From: Cristatella mucedo
Lineage: Eukaryota; Bryozoa; Phylactolaemata; Cristatellidae
DNA: 64,000 bases
Direction of reading: 5' to 3'
NCBI GenBank assembly: GCA_009760855.2
Contig: WPIO01000004.1
Span: 8,428,501 to 8,492,500 of the forward strand
The translations under genes and the position numbers were made by a program. Of this stretch, positions 24,201-35,329 are shown piece by piece (within the stretch, counting starts at the first letter, position 1; the number at the start of each line of letters is the position of its first letter). The notes beneath the pieces were generated by a model, which was not told the DNA's origin, did not search any database, and saw only the letters and a program-made list of their open reading frames with translations.

Positions 24201-24770
24201 GTATGCACCGACGGTCTGTAACCTCGCTTTCCATCTATCCCACCGCCATTTGCATTGGTTTGCATCATTTAAATAATAAGCTTTCAAGGAGACGCATACG
24301 TTCGCTCAGCTAATATTTACTCTCGGGCTCTTCAGGCTGCTATGCAAAATATAGGCGTCTGGTAACTGTTTCGCAGTGACAGTAAAACTGTGTGCATAAT
24401 CAAAATAGTAAACAGCCTGTTTCTTTAAAGCTATCGTATACTGTTTCTGACGAAAATACTAAACAAAATACTACAAGCTGAAGCTCCAACGTTCATTGTG
24501 GATGTAAAAATATCGTAACAAAACAAACTTTGTGAAATTTCTGCTCTCGAATGTTTTGATGATTTGTTATGATAATTTGATCAAATTGGCCACGCTGCAA
24601 TTAACGTGAAATTCTGCATACATCGAGTGATAGATCATAATTATGTTGATCCAGTGGCATCAAAATATTGACGTGCCTCTAGCAAACATGTCTTCAGTTT
24701 GTGCCTTACGCCGCAAAACAAAAGAATTCCATTACAAAAGCTGAGCGATGATATGTGACGATACAATAAA

Positions 24771-25076
24771 ATGATTAAACGTGTTTTGGAAACCCATGAT
24801 AATGTGAAGGATCGTCTGACATACATTGAATTGATTTTGATAAACTTGCTGGACGATGTGGGATTCAAGGAAGAGCCCGTGAACAATAAGAGAGGAGTAC
24901 GATCGCCGATTTCCTTAGACAAAGAGAACCTGAAGGAGATTGCTACCGAGCTGGCTACTGATAGAATATCGATTAGAGCTATCACTGGAAACGAAAGCAC
25001 CATACGGCCATCAATCTCACGGACGGATTTAAACTTCCATCAGAACGAAAGCAAGAGTGTGAGTGCTGGTGCATGA
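24771..25076 (+). CDS. Unidentified 101-codon ORF
   Basis: Begins MIKRVLETHDNVKDRLTYIE and continues with a charged, helix-like sequence (ISLDKENLKEIATELATDRI). The composition is convincingly protein-like, but I recognise no family. An in-frame TGA lies 15 bases upstream of the ATG. Downstream sequence to 25900 can be read only by switching frames. Confidence 0.25.
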   Translation: MIKRVLETHDNVKDRLTYIELILINLLDDVGFKEEPVNNKRGVRSPISLDKENLKEIATELATDRISIRAITGNESTIRPSISRTDLNFHQNESKSVSAGA

Positions 25077-25901
25077 TGATTGCGAAGAAGAAGTGACAAT
25101 CGCGTGAGAGGACATCGAATATCTTTCTGAGTCAACATCTCTAATAGCTACGCGATAAAAACACAATCAAAACAGGTCTTGTTTGCGTATTTTCCTCGAG
25201 CACTGCTCGCGATATCGTTAGACCTCAATGAAACAGCATTTGAGCGTTGCCCAGAATTAACAACGAAGAGGGAGTGTGATAAGACCTACTCAGGACGGCG
25301 CGTTTGTTAAATAAGATAGCTTTAGCACATCGATGTCATCGGATGGTTCCACCACGCTGAAACCAAGTACCTTGGAATGGTCATCGTGACACACCGCAAG
25401 AAGAGTACTGATGGTGTTCGGCACTCTGGGATAGTGATGATATCCGATGAACCGGCTATTTTGAAGCAGGTACGGACTTTGATGTGATCAGTCTTGATAT
25501 AACAAAGAAGGGAGACTCGATTACCACGATCCAGCTCATGAAATCACTGCGAAGCTTTTCAAGTTCATCAGACAATCGACTGTTCAAAATAACGTCTTTC
25601 AACCCAGTGTGTGTTCGGACGTGAGATTGGACTGCAGCTAGGCGCGATCACGCGCCGGAACTCCATCGGCTATCAATTTCAAGTCGCTATCTGGAGGCGC
25701 AGAAAGTCTGCCATCCGCGGGGCGCTGACTTGAGTCATTCGCTGGATAATGATTCGACATTGGATTTGATTCTCCTCACAACTTTTCTTGCACGAGGCAG
25801 AGAGAGCAGATGCTTGCGTCGGGAATCAGTCACGAAGAAAAGACTCAACGTTGGATAAGCGATGATGATGAAAGTCTGACTTGTCTCTTCAAGGCGATTA
25901 A

Positions 25902-26237
25902 ATGTGCTGCTTCACGCAAAGATGCGATCTATCAATTGCAGTTGGACTGCCGGGCAACTTTCAAAGTCGACTAAGTCCGAGTCACGCTCTTTCTGAGTAT
26001 CTCGCCACCGCACTGATCTCCAGAAAATTGTACAACGAAATGTTATCCATTAACCACTTCAAACGGATGATAAAAAGAGTTTTTGATCTCGTCTGCACGA
26101 ATTTATGCTGCAAAGATCTAAGATTGCGTACTCAGGACAGTCAGCTTAATGCACTTCGCATTCGTGAAAATACTATAAGAAATATGCATGGATTTAGAAC
26201 TTATCACGAAAGGAACTCAATGATAAAAGTGACGTAA
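25902..26237 (+). CDS. Unidentified 111-codon ORF
   Basis: Contains ALISRKLYNEMLSINHFKRM and then IKRVFDLVCTNL, ending at TAA. The repeated IKRV phrase also opens the ORF at 24771, which may be coincidence. It could be the 3' end of the same decayed gene. No family is recognised. Confidence 0.2.
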   Translation: MCCFTQRCDLSIAVGLPGNFQSRLSPSHALSEYLATALISRKLYNEMLSINHFKRMIKRVFDLVCTNLCCKDLRLRTQDSQLNALRIRENTIRNMHGFRTYHERNSMIKVT

Positions 26238-27117
26238 ATCACAAAATAAGCTACTAGCAAAATGAGTGGGAAAAGAGACACTACAAACAGCTGTTAAAAG
26301 CTGATTTTTGAAAATTAAAGACAGAAATAAAAACAGTTTCTTCAATAATTACTGATTTCAGAAACCCTGTGGTATACAAACTATTAACTATTATTATATC
26401 ACTTTCAGAAAACCTTGAGGTATGTCGATGCCCTCTTGCAGCCACAATTGTAATGCAAACGTGATTGAGCTTTGGTTCTTTGGAAGGAGCTACACGCAAA
26501 CGAGATTATTGTGTATTATTATTACTATTATTCCTGGCCAGCTAAAGCTCTGCTGTCGGCACGAGTAAGGAGGTGCAGGTTCGAGATCTTTGACAATGGC
26601 ATGACGCCAATGCGATCGCCAACCCAAAGAAAAGTATCCAAACGGACGTCAGTGATAGGAACACTGCCAGACGGAAACGCGTGTTCCTTTCTGATTATTG
26701 CGGCGTTACACACGATTGGACGTGAGGAAGGGCGTGTTCGGGCCCGGAAGCTGAAGGAGCGGGACTGGGCTGTGCACAGCAATACCTAAATCCACAACCC
26801 TTTTCCAAGTAGAATAATAAAATGTATCAAGAATAATAATAACTACAACAACAATAATGATATGTATATCACGGCACCTTTAGGAAAAAGTGTATTTCTG
26901 AGCGATTTACGCATTAGCACGTCACAAAGGACGTTCGTCAATTGGCTGATGTCAGTCTAACGTCACAGCGTCAGCGGAGCTTCAAGCTGCGCTAAGGGCA
27001 ATGCGTACCGGACACAGCAAATGCTGTAACTGACGCGTATTCAGTTTCTGTTGAAACGCGCTTACGATTACATATACTCCTGCGAAGTGGTGAATGAGAA
27101 TGGCTACATGGCAAGCG

Positions 27118-27125
27118 TATAAATA
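27118..27125 (+). promoter_or_regulatory. TATA-box-like element
   Basis: TATAAATA in a GC-rich setting (GCG before, GCCGG after) ahead of a CpG-rich stretch. This fits a core promoter, but no gene start is identified downstream, so it is speculative. Confidence 0.2.
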
Positions 27126-28529
27126 GCCGGAAGCTGCTACCCAAGGCTACGCGCCTTTTCAGACTGGCCTGACAGGAGCGAGCAATCCGACAGCTCTCTC
27201 TTTTCTAGCCCACACACACCAGGGGCAGACGTCTGTAAAGCAAGGATGCCTCAACTGTTCCCATCGAGGCAAAGCAGGGAAAGGAGAGTAGCTGAAGCCT
27301 GAAGAGAAGAAAGCGCTGCGAGTGTACGTGTGCTCGAGCTGTGTCAGCGGTCGGAGCCGCAGTCGTTGCTGTAACGCCGCAGGAGGCAAGCTTGGCAAAT
27401 TCGCGAGCAGACGGGCTTGGCCGCTCGACTCAATGCGGGCGACAGTTAACGCTGTGGATGCCACCATCTGGCCTCCGTTTCACTGTGCCGAAAGCGGCCT
27501 TCTCGGAGACGCCACCGGACAAAAGTCTTTGCGAATGCACGCTTCTGGCGAAATTCAATGTTAGATAGGACGCGCGCGCGCACTGGTCGGAAATCGTCGC
27601 GCTCCACTCCGCTCTCGACGGAGCACGCCCGACTCCGCCGCCGACCTCCGGCGCTGCGGCGCCACCGCGACTGTCGCAGCGCTACTAGGGTACAAAGAGT
27701 GATGGAGCCCGCCTACTAGTGCGCCTCCAAAGGTCACGCGCTTGCTTTACGTTTGGGTAGTTTACGTGCCCAGGTTTTCGCATGACCTTGACGGTATGGC
27801 AGAGTAGCCTGGGAGTCGACCCTCGTTGTCCGCCAGGACGCCTTATGGCTACCTAGAGTTGCGCCGCTGGCTTATTCCTCGGGCGGGCGGGAGGGTCGAA
27901 CGGCTCTGGTCAGTGATGGAATGCTGGCGGACTGCTCGGTCGCGTTAGCGTGTCGGCGAACGCACCGGCAACGAAGCATTTGACGACGGCGCGACACGGC
28001 TTTGCCCTCCAGGGTTGGTCCTCGCGACTGCCACGCGCGCGATTGTGACATGAGGTGGTTTCAGACCTGTGCCTCAGCTGAGCATTGATTGAGAGCGCCA
28101 TAGTTATGCTTTGCCGCACTTTGAGTTGGGACGCTTGTGAGAAGGATGACCGCCATAGGCTGAGGCTTACCTGAGCGCCCATTGAATGAATGGTGGTGAG
28201 TCTGTGACTAATCACCTAAGCTGTTAATGCTGAGCTTGTGCCTGGACCGCGGTCGTGGTCTTTAGCGCGACGGTCTGGCCGGTCGGTGAGTCTAGCGCTG
28301 GAGCGTGAGCCTGTCGCTCGCGAGTCACGGCAGGCGGTCGTCCGATGTATCAGCCAGGGAAAATGGCTATTAGTGTGTCTTCCAGGCTGACGGTGTTATT
28401 TAGTTAGCGCTGCGCGCGGAGATGACCGTTTCGCTGTGCCTTTATCGTCGGCGTATTGCTAGCTATCGGCTCGCACCGCACCGCGTTAATGTACCTCACT
28501 CGAGTAACTCCACCAAAGACTATGCTGGG

Positions 28530-28720
28530 TGGCTGCGCAGGAGAGTTTTGTCTCGGCGCACTCGCATGCCTCAGCGGCTCTCGGTACGCATTCGGTACAC
28601 ATTCGGTATCCAACAGACTTCATCTCTCGCGCAACAAAGAGAAAATGGGAAGCATAGCAGTACTCCGTAGAGCAGTTCGCGTCGCTGCCGAACTGGTGAG
28701 GGTTTCGCGGTCTTAATGCC
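28530..28720 (-). repeat. Dispersed repeat matching the LINE tail at 48.2-48.4 kb
   Basis: CAGGAGAGTTTTGTCTCGGC, then GCATTCGGTA-CACATTCGGTA, then GCGCAACAAAGAGAAAATGG and GAAGCATAGCAG all align with 48260-48385 in the same orientation. It is therefore another copy of the second LINE's 3' UTR. Confidence 0.65.
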
Positions 28721-29660
28721 ACCGATCCACCGGGGCGTGCGTCTTATGCGGCAGCAGGTGACATTCAAAGCCGGGACGCGAGGCTGAGTCAATGAGGTTT
28801 CCAGTTTGCGTCGTCTCATGCCACGCGTGCCACGCGGCTACTGACGCTCGCTTTTCTTCGCGCCGAATCGCCTTGCTCAGACGACGGCGGCCGCTCCGAT
28901 CCGATGGGGCGTCTCTCAAACGGAAAAGATAGCGATCCCTGGCCTCAGTCTGCGGTTTGTTACCCTTCCCAAAGCTGTCCACCGGACTCTGAGATGCCGG
29001 AGGCGCGAGCCTCCGCGTCCGCCGCGCCCTGCGCGTCAGGGCCAAAGGTGATGCGCTTCCGGCGGTGGGTAATGCTGACGCATCCGTGGCGCGTTGCGTG
29101 TGCGGTCGCACGCTCCGTCGCTCGTCCCGCGGCGGCGGCGGCGGCTTAGCGGGCGAAGCCGCTGCGCGCGAGTGCGTGGCGACTGGCACGCTCAGGCCGT
29201 CAGCTGCGACTCCCGAACGGCGCCGCCGAGCGCCGCGTCGTCCGCGCGCGCCTGGGCTCGTCCGTCGTGCGCGCTAACGTCTCGCCCGCCGCACGCCGCC
29301 GAGAAGGCCAGTCCGATTACCGGCTGGCTCGCGCGCTGGCGACGCGGGTGGGCGGAGCAAGGGTCGCTGCCGTCGCCAGATTACCGGCAACGTCGCCACG
29401 GTCGGAATGACTGCAGCTGGCGGCGGGCGAAGTGAGGCCAGCAAAGTCAGCTGGCCGTCCTTTCTGGCGGTAAGTGGGCGTGCCGTGTTGATCAGAGCGA
29501 ACGCCGCAGCCTGGCTGAGTGCGTCAGTCGGACGCTGGACTCAAAGAGTCGCGGGCGCGTCGATCGCCTTTTCAAGGGGGTCGATGGTAGCTCTGGAGGA
29601 GTGCGGCGTGAAGTACTGAGGATCGAGCTTCCAGAGCCTGACAGCAAGTCGAGCGCCTTA
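28721..29660. other. CpG-rich block
   Basis: Very high CpG density, including GGCGGCGGCGGCGGC near 29133 and CGCGCGCC near 29244. ORFs up to 158 codons on both strands are composition effects. It could be a CpG-island promoter or first-exon area of an unseen gene; no coding motif was found. Confidence 0.35.
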
Positions 29661-29777
29661 TACTCTGCAGCAACGCACGACCTGGTACGCTGGCCGTACG
29701 CTGCCGCTGAAATCGTCTGTCAGCTTGTCCTGCCCCGGATGGTGCTCGCGCTCTCACCACGCAACAATGTCTATCCA

Positions 29778-29820
29778 GTACTCTCTCTCTCATCTTCCCT
29801 CCTATGCCCTCCTCTCTCTC

Positions 29821-29863
<43 letters not shown>

Positions 29864-29868
29864 CTCTC
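29778..29868. repeat. (CT)n microsatellite
   Basis: CTCT runs with CCTC interruptions at 29781-29830 and a nearly pure CT run to 29868. Confidence 0.9.
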
Positions 29869-29869
29869 T

Positions 29870-31134
29870 GCAAATGTCCTCACGCGTCCACGTAGTTTCT
29901 CAAAGCCATGGCCATATTGAGAGTGACTGCTCCACGTCTGGCTGATTCATCGTCTGCCAGTTGCTTCACGCTTCGTGTTTTCGAAATCGTCAAGCTTGCA
30001 TTGAACATACGTTCTGTGACGCTTAACAAAGTACCCAGCTCTCGGTTTGTCGTCAGCTTTCGGTAGTTCTCATGTCGAGTGATACATAGGCTGCTGTGTG
30101 TTCGTGCGTGCGAGTGTGTAGTGTTTATGTATATATTGTGCGTGCATGGTTTGCACTGAGCTCGATGCAGTGCACAGTGATTATTCTTTTCGGCAATTTG
30201 CTCCGTCCAGTCGTCAAAGACGATGTATCGGCGGTTTTCCAGCACATATCTATGGAGCGCTCTGCCGGCTTTACCATACTAACCATGGTGAGCGATCTGA
30301 TGGTGGCACGTGCCGTTGTGCACGTGTACTCAGCAGTGTTTTCGTGGCGTTTGTTTGCGCCGTGAGGGCAGAGTTAAGACTGTTGCTCGCCAAGCCAGGA
30401 GTGCCTGAGGGCTGCCATGTTCTCGCTGCACTAGTCGAGCTTCAGGCTTCCCATCCAGCTGGCCAGGAAGCCAGAGCAAGTCGACCGGGGCCTGTAGGGA
30501 GCCAAAATTGCAATGCCATGCATTTCCTGGGCTACCTCCCGAAAAGGTGAGGATCCTGTTATGCAGCCAGGATCGTCGGTAGCATCAGATTTGAGAGAGC
30601 CAAAGAGCTGACTGTGCATGTCTTTGTGTGATGTGCTCTTGAGTTCCTGGTTTAGAGGTGGTGAGCAGGAACGTGCACCCGCCATGTATTCTGCAGTTGT
30701 GTTTTGGATTATCACCTCACTGTACCGACTTAGCATCGGTGCAGCCCTGGTCCACTCAGCTTCTCTTTGCCCTAGTGAGATGAACATTCTCCTGTTGCAG
30801 TAAACTTTGTGTGCTTTTAACTGTGAGTGGTTACAAGTGCATCTTACAAACTAGGGATGATCTACTAACCAGCGGCCTCTAAGTGTCTCACTTGTGTGCT
30901 TGCCATGCTGGTCTATGTTACTTGTATGCTTGTCTATGCATAATTTCCTGCTTATCATTAACTCTCTTGGGTCTTCAGCTGTCAGCACAGCTTGCACCAC
31001 TTCCTTATGACCCAATTTGCGGGTTTGCTGATTCCTACAGCCGGCAATGTCTTGTATTGCTCAGCTGCTGAGCATGATAGCGTCCTGAGAAGCTATGCTG
31101 TCTGCTACATAATATATATGTGAATTCATTTGCA
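29870..31134. other. No recognisable feature
   Basis: Unique-looking sequence with chance ORFs on both strands (up to 134 codons); no repeat or motif identified. Confidence 0.4.
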
Positions 31135-31290
31135 TAGCACCGTAAGAGAACTTAATCTCTATTTAGGACTCTTCACAGCCAGCACCTTAGTGCAAGCACC
31201 TTAATGACTGGGCCAAACCAGTGTGGCATATGCCGTGGGACTTCCTAACCAACGACCTCGGTTTCATCTGTGATCAGCTGGACCCTAGGA
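31135..31290 (-). mobile_element. Rearranged SINE with hairpin tail
   Basis: The plus strand has GAGAACTTAATCTC flanked by AGCACCGTAA and TTTAGGACTC (reverse of the shared hairpin), then a reverse A-box-like AAGCACCTTAATGACTGGGC and a reverse B-box-like CCAACGACCTCGGTT. The order suggests a dimer or a partly deleted SINE. Confidence 0.5.
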
Positions 31291-31684
31291 CGTTAAAGAC
31301 GACCGCCAATAGCCCTGAGCTGCTGGTCATGTATCAAGGTTGTTGAATCAGCTAGTCAACTTAAACTTTGTTTCCTTCTCGCTTCAGCAGGCTGTAAAAC
31401 ACCCAGTGATAGAGATTTGGTTCTCATATGGTGCTATAAAAGCACAGACTTAATAATGTTTGTATTCATCCAGTGCCACTTGTGGTTTCATTGTCTCTAT
31501 GATTATGTCAGCCGCAATTTCCTCGTTGCTTTTATGCCAATTCACTGCCATGCTAAGGTAGCAGTAGTCACATTTCCAAATCACACACTTGTTGAGAATG
31601 TGGACTGGGAAAGGGAAGAGCAGGAAGCAGAGAGAGGAGTGAGACCTATATGTGTGTTTGTGTGTATATAAAGTATTGTTGTGC

Positions 31685-31829
31685 TGTGTGTGTGTGTGAT
31701 AGTGATAGTGATGACGATCTGCGGAAATGAGATGCGTGGCATGTAGAATGCAGAGTTTCACGTGAGGAGACAGAGATAATATAAATATGTGAACTGAGAT
31801 GGGATCCTCATGCCCGCACACACACACAG

Positions 31830-31873
<44 letters not shown>

Positions 31874-31875
31874 AT
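31685..31875. repeat. TG patch and (CA)n microsatellite
   Basis: A short TGTG run at about 31686-31700 and a CACACA run at about 31817-31871, with CACG and CAGA interruptions. Confidence 0.9.
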
Positions 31876-32094
31876 GTAACACACAGAGTGACGAGACAAA
31901 ATTACTCATTGAGGATAGCTAGTAAACATGTGGTGGGTTGTAAATCGTCCGAGACCCGTCGTTGGTAGAGACTATCTTGCACGGTGTCAGCAAGTAAAGT
32001 AGTTCTGCGAGTGATCTGTGTTTCCTCCACAGTCTGACTACCTGGATGGCTTTATGACCTCCTTGATGTAGTCGGAACTGGTTATATAAGCACA

Positions 32095-32185
32095 ATAATG
32101 CATTTGATATAGCACTCCTCGGAAAACTCAATCTACTTTCTGAGGCACTTCCCATTTTGCTGCAAAAGGAAGCATCGATCGAGAT
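32095..32185 (-). mobile_element. L2 3' end (hairpin and UTR start)
   Basis: TATAGCACTCCTCGGAAAAC and TCAATCTACTTTCTGAGGCA are the reverse hairpin. TTGCTGCAAAAGGAAGCATC and GATCGAGATG match the 3' UTR of the 3.4 kb copy. Confidence 0.65.
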
Positions 32186-33224
32186 GTCCTCGTCATTCAA
32201 TGCGCTGATCAGCGCATGCTTACTGCTTCCAGAATCTGTCTCGCCCTGTGCTCGACACGTTCACCACCCTGTGCCCGAGATCAGATCTTTACCATACGAT
32301 ATGTCTTTGATTTATGCTTTGGGCATAGTTGGCTGTCATTTGTAGGACTTAAACGCACTTTCGTTCTTTGATAGTCGGTTGCCTGATTTAATTTCTCTCT
32401 AAACTTTAGCTGTTGCATTATGCGCGATCCGGCCTGACATGCTGGTTACCTGCGTATGAAATGTGCTGGTTCTCTTGGTGAGAGTTTGGATTTCTGCACG
32501 TCACCGATCACCTAAATCGAACTTTAATTTGTATGCCGCCGACATTGTTGACTCTCTGTCTGCACGTGTAATGCTAACGTCGTTTTGGATGGTAAGCAAA
32601 GCTTTCTTCAACTTGCAGTTGCGATAAAACCAATACCTGCTTGAGTTATGGGAGACAGCATTAATGTTGAAATTGAATTTCTCCAAGTCACGGGTGTCTA
32701 CATTTAAGCTCTCAATATGCAACACTGCAAACCACTTTCAGCTCCGTAGTAGCAGACTCGCTATGCACCGCCATCGTGCTGCTGTCGTCTGCTGCAGGAG
32801 GATCGCTCCTCCCGGCTCCGAAGGCTTCTTCCAGCGAAGAATGGAGCACGAGAACCCGAGGAATCGCCCTGGCGGCCGTTCTTCGATCTGCTCAGCCGGA
32901 GCGACCTGTTCATCAGCAATCCGAGCGTGCTGCCGCTTTCTTCGCTTCGTCAACTCTGCGCTCACTGCTCATCGCGGATGGCACAGCTGCAGCTGTTTTC
33001 ACGCGGCGTAGCGTAGCGATTATTGCAAAGCCAGCTCTGACGCTGTCTAGGTGTGAGACAGTGGCTCTTTGTTTGCGTGTCGCGAGGCAGCATCATTTTC
33101 ACAGGAAAATGGCCTCGCTGAACAGCATGCAGCTGATGAAAGGCAAAGGATCTCAGTCACTACATCACGTTTCTGAAGGAGCAGCTGCGACATGCCGGTG
33201 GGCGAACAAAGAGCTGACTGCTGC

Positions 33225-33895
33225 TGCTTCTTGCTTGCTGCCGCTGCTGCCGTCTCGCTGCTGTCGCTGCTGCTGCTGCTTCTGCTGCTGCTGCCAGTTT
33301 GCCAAGCTTTCCGCTGCTCTGCTGCTTCTGCTGCTGCTTCTTCTGCTGCCGTACTATATGCTACTGCTGCATAACAACAACAACATGCTGCTACAACTTC
33401 TGCTGCCGCTTCTTCCTGCTGCTGCTTCTGGCTGCTTTTCCTTTCCGCCGTATTCTGCCGCCGCTTCCGCTGCAGCTATCTATAACGCCGCCGTCTCTGC
33501 CGCCGCTCTTCCTGCTTTCATATTCTGCCGCTGCAACAGCTATCCCGCAGCTCGCTCTGCTGCCGCCGCTTTCGTCTGCCGCTCTGCCTGCCGCTTCTCC
33601 GCCGCCGCCGCCGCCGCTTAACAACGACTATATAACAGCTTCCTTAACAACGCTCAGCCGACACAGACTATCCTGCTGCCGTCTTCTATCCGCTGCCGTG
33701 CATATTCTTCTCGACTGCTGCTGGCCCGCTGCTGCCTGCCGCTGCTTCGCTTCTCTGCCGCCGCTTCTGCCGCTGCCGCAGCCGCTTCGCTGCTGCTGCT
33801 TCGCCTGCTGCTGCTGCTACTCCTGCTGCCGCTGTGGTGTGCCGCTGTGTGTGGTGCCGGCACTGGTTCGGCCGCACACCTTGCTTGCTTCTTAG
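33225..33895. repeat. Imperfect (CTG/CCG)n trinucleotide tract
   Basis: Roughly 650 bases dominated by CTG, CCG and CTT triplets on the plus strand (CAG/CGG on the minus). Reading frames give Leu-, Cys- or Ala-rich proteins on the plus strand, up to 281 codons from 32776. These are products of the repeat and are not evidence of a gene. Confidence 0.85.
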
Positions 33896-34849
33896 GCTTT
33901 GCACTCACTCAGAGCTGCTGCCTGCGGAGGTGCAAAATGGGGCGGCAGCAGCAGCACCTCGGTGCACAGCTGCTTCTGCTGTGCTAACGAGTACCTGCGA
34001 GAGTCCAGCTTAGTCTAAGCGTTGCCCGTGCATGCTTGCGCCCGCTTCCTCCTGGCTGAGCGCCGCTTTGCATTCAGCGAATCGTACCGGCTTCAGGAAT
34101 GCAATGCGGTTACTTCAGCCTGTGTGTAAGTGCCATCCTGTCGAGCGCGAGCCCGTTGTGGCCGGTCCATTTTGTTGTCAGTTGTGTCATTAGCCAGTCG
34201 CGTCTCAACCCTGTTGATCTGGAAACGCACGTAGCCGTGGGCTCGTGCTAGTCGCGAGCCCTTTTTCGCACTGGCGTCCAGTACATCCGTCCTGCTAGGA
34301 AGTGTTTAGCACAGCTTCCTGACCCTGTCTGAAGGTACAGCTTGCTGTTTGAAAAATGAGACTCGGACTAGGGCTGTTCCATATTGCTAGAGCTTAGAAA
34401 AACGGCAAAAGCATGCGCCTCTCGAACTGTTCAGTTAATAAGACGACTCGGTCAGTGCGCCAAAACGTTTCTCCAATGATATCGGACAGCGAATTCCAGT
34501 CAGAAGTTTTGGGTTAGGCACAGCTTGGAGACTGGCGCATCGTGCCGGTACGAAACTTAGTATCTTCTTCTTCCGATGTGTGCACCACCGTTTGAGAGGC
34601 GTGGCCTTTGGAAATTTCGCATCATCTTGATTTGTGGCAGTACCACTAAACTGCATTATTAGGTGGAAACTCCACTGTCCGAAACTTTATTATCAGTTAT
34701 AGAAGATTATTGCGCACCTTCTTTAACTAAGAGGTCCCCCTACTGGTCTACATCGAGAAAAAGCAAATCCGGTCACAGCCTCAGACAAGATTGCTACAGA
34801 TGTAGGACAACAATTCTTAGCAATAATAATAACAAGTATACCTTTTGTC

Positions 34850-35325
34850 ATAGCAACCCTCAGAGAACTTAATCTCTTTCTAGGCATGTACATATGCTCG
34901 CAAAAGGAGCCTGGTCGAATGCTTAGTGGTAGCAGCTCCAAGACAGGAAGCCTAGCCGGTTTGAGGTGACGATGTACAAGGTCCGCATGCAATATGTTAG
35001 TGGCAGCATTCATGGCTCATATCACAAAAGAACGAATCACATGGACCCACTAAATGCTGTGATAAATAGTGCGTTTTTAGCTTCTTTTTAAACTTGGTCA
35101 AGTCTAGGGCTGTCGTGATGCCAGTTCGGGAGTGTTTTCTTGGCTTTGGAACACACGAACGACAGGCACGGTCTCCATAGGATTTGATGTTTTGTACAAG
35201 GTAATGACTGCCATGATTTTGAGTCAGAACAACGGGCTGTAGGATTCCTTGGTCTGTTGGACTGATAGGGGCCTGGAGCTAGAGAATGAAGGGACTAAAA
35301 AAGTGAGTGACAGAACCTTAATAAC
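34850..35325 (-). mobile_element. L2 3' end
   Basis: The reverse hairpin (CCCTCAGAGAACTTAATCTC at 34858-34877) is followed in element order by the UTR, with CACTAAATGCTGTGATAAAT at 35048-35067 identical in type to 3542-3561. Decayed reverse-transcriptase tail sequence (GAATGAAGGGACTAAAAAAG) follows to about 35310. Confidence 0.75.
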
Positions 35326-35329
35326 TAGA

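Noticed and set aside
24641-25003. 120-codon minus-strand ORF
   Set aside because: Hydrophobic shadow of the more protein-like plus-strand ORF at 24771.
25072-25974. Chain of open segments in alternating frames read as one frameshifted gene
   Set aside because: Segments of 36-52 codons are about the expected length of the best of three random frames, so the chain alone is not evidence for a gene.
32776-33895. 281- and 198-codon ORFs rich in Cys, Ala, Leu and Pro
   Set aside because: The CTG/CCG repeat explains them. The unique N-terminal 150 codons of the longer one show no domain.
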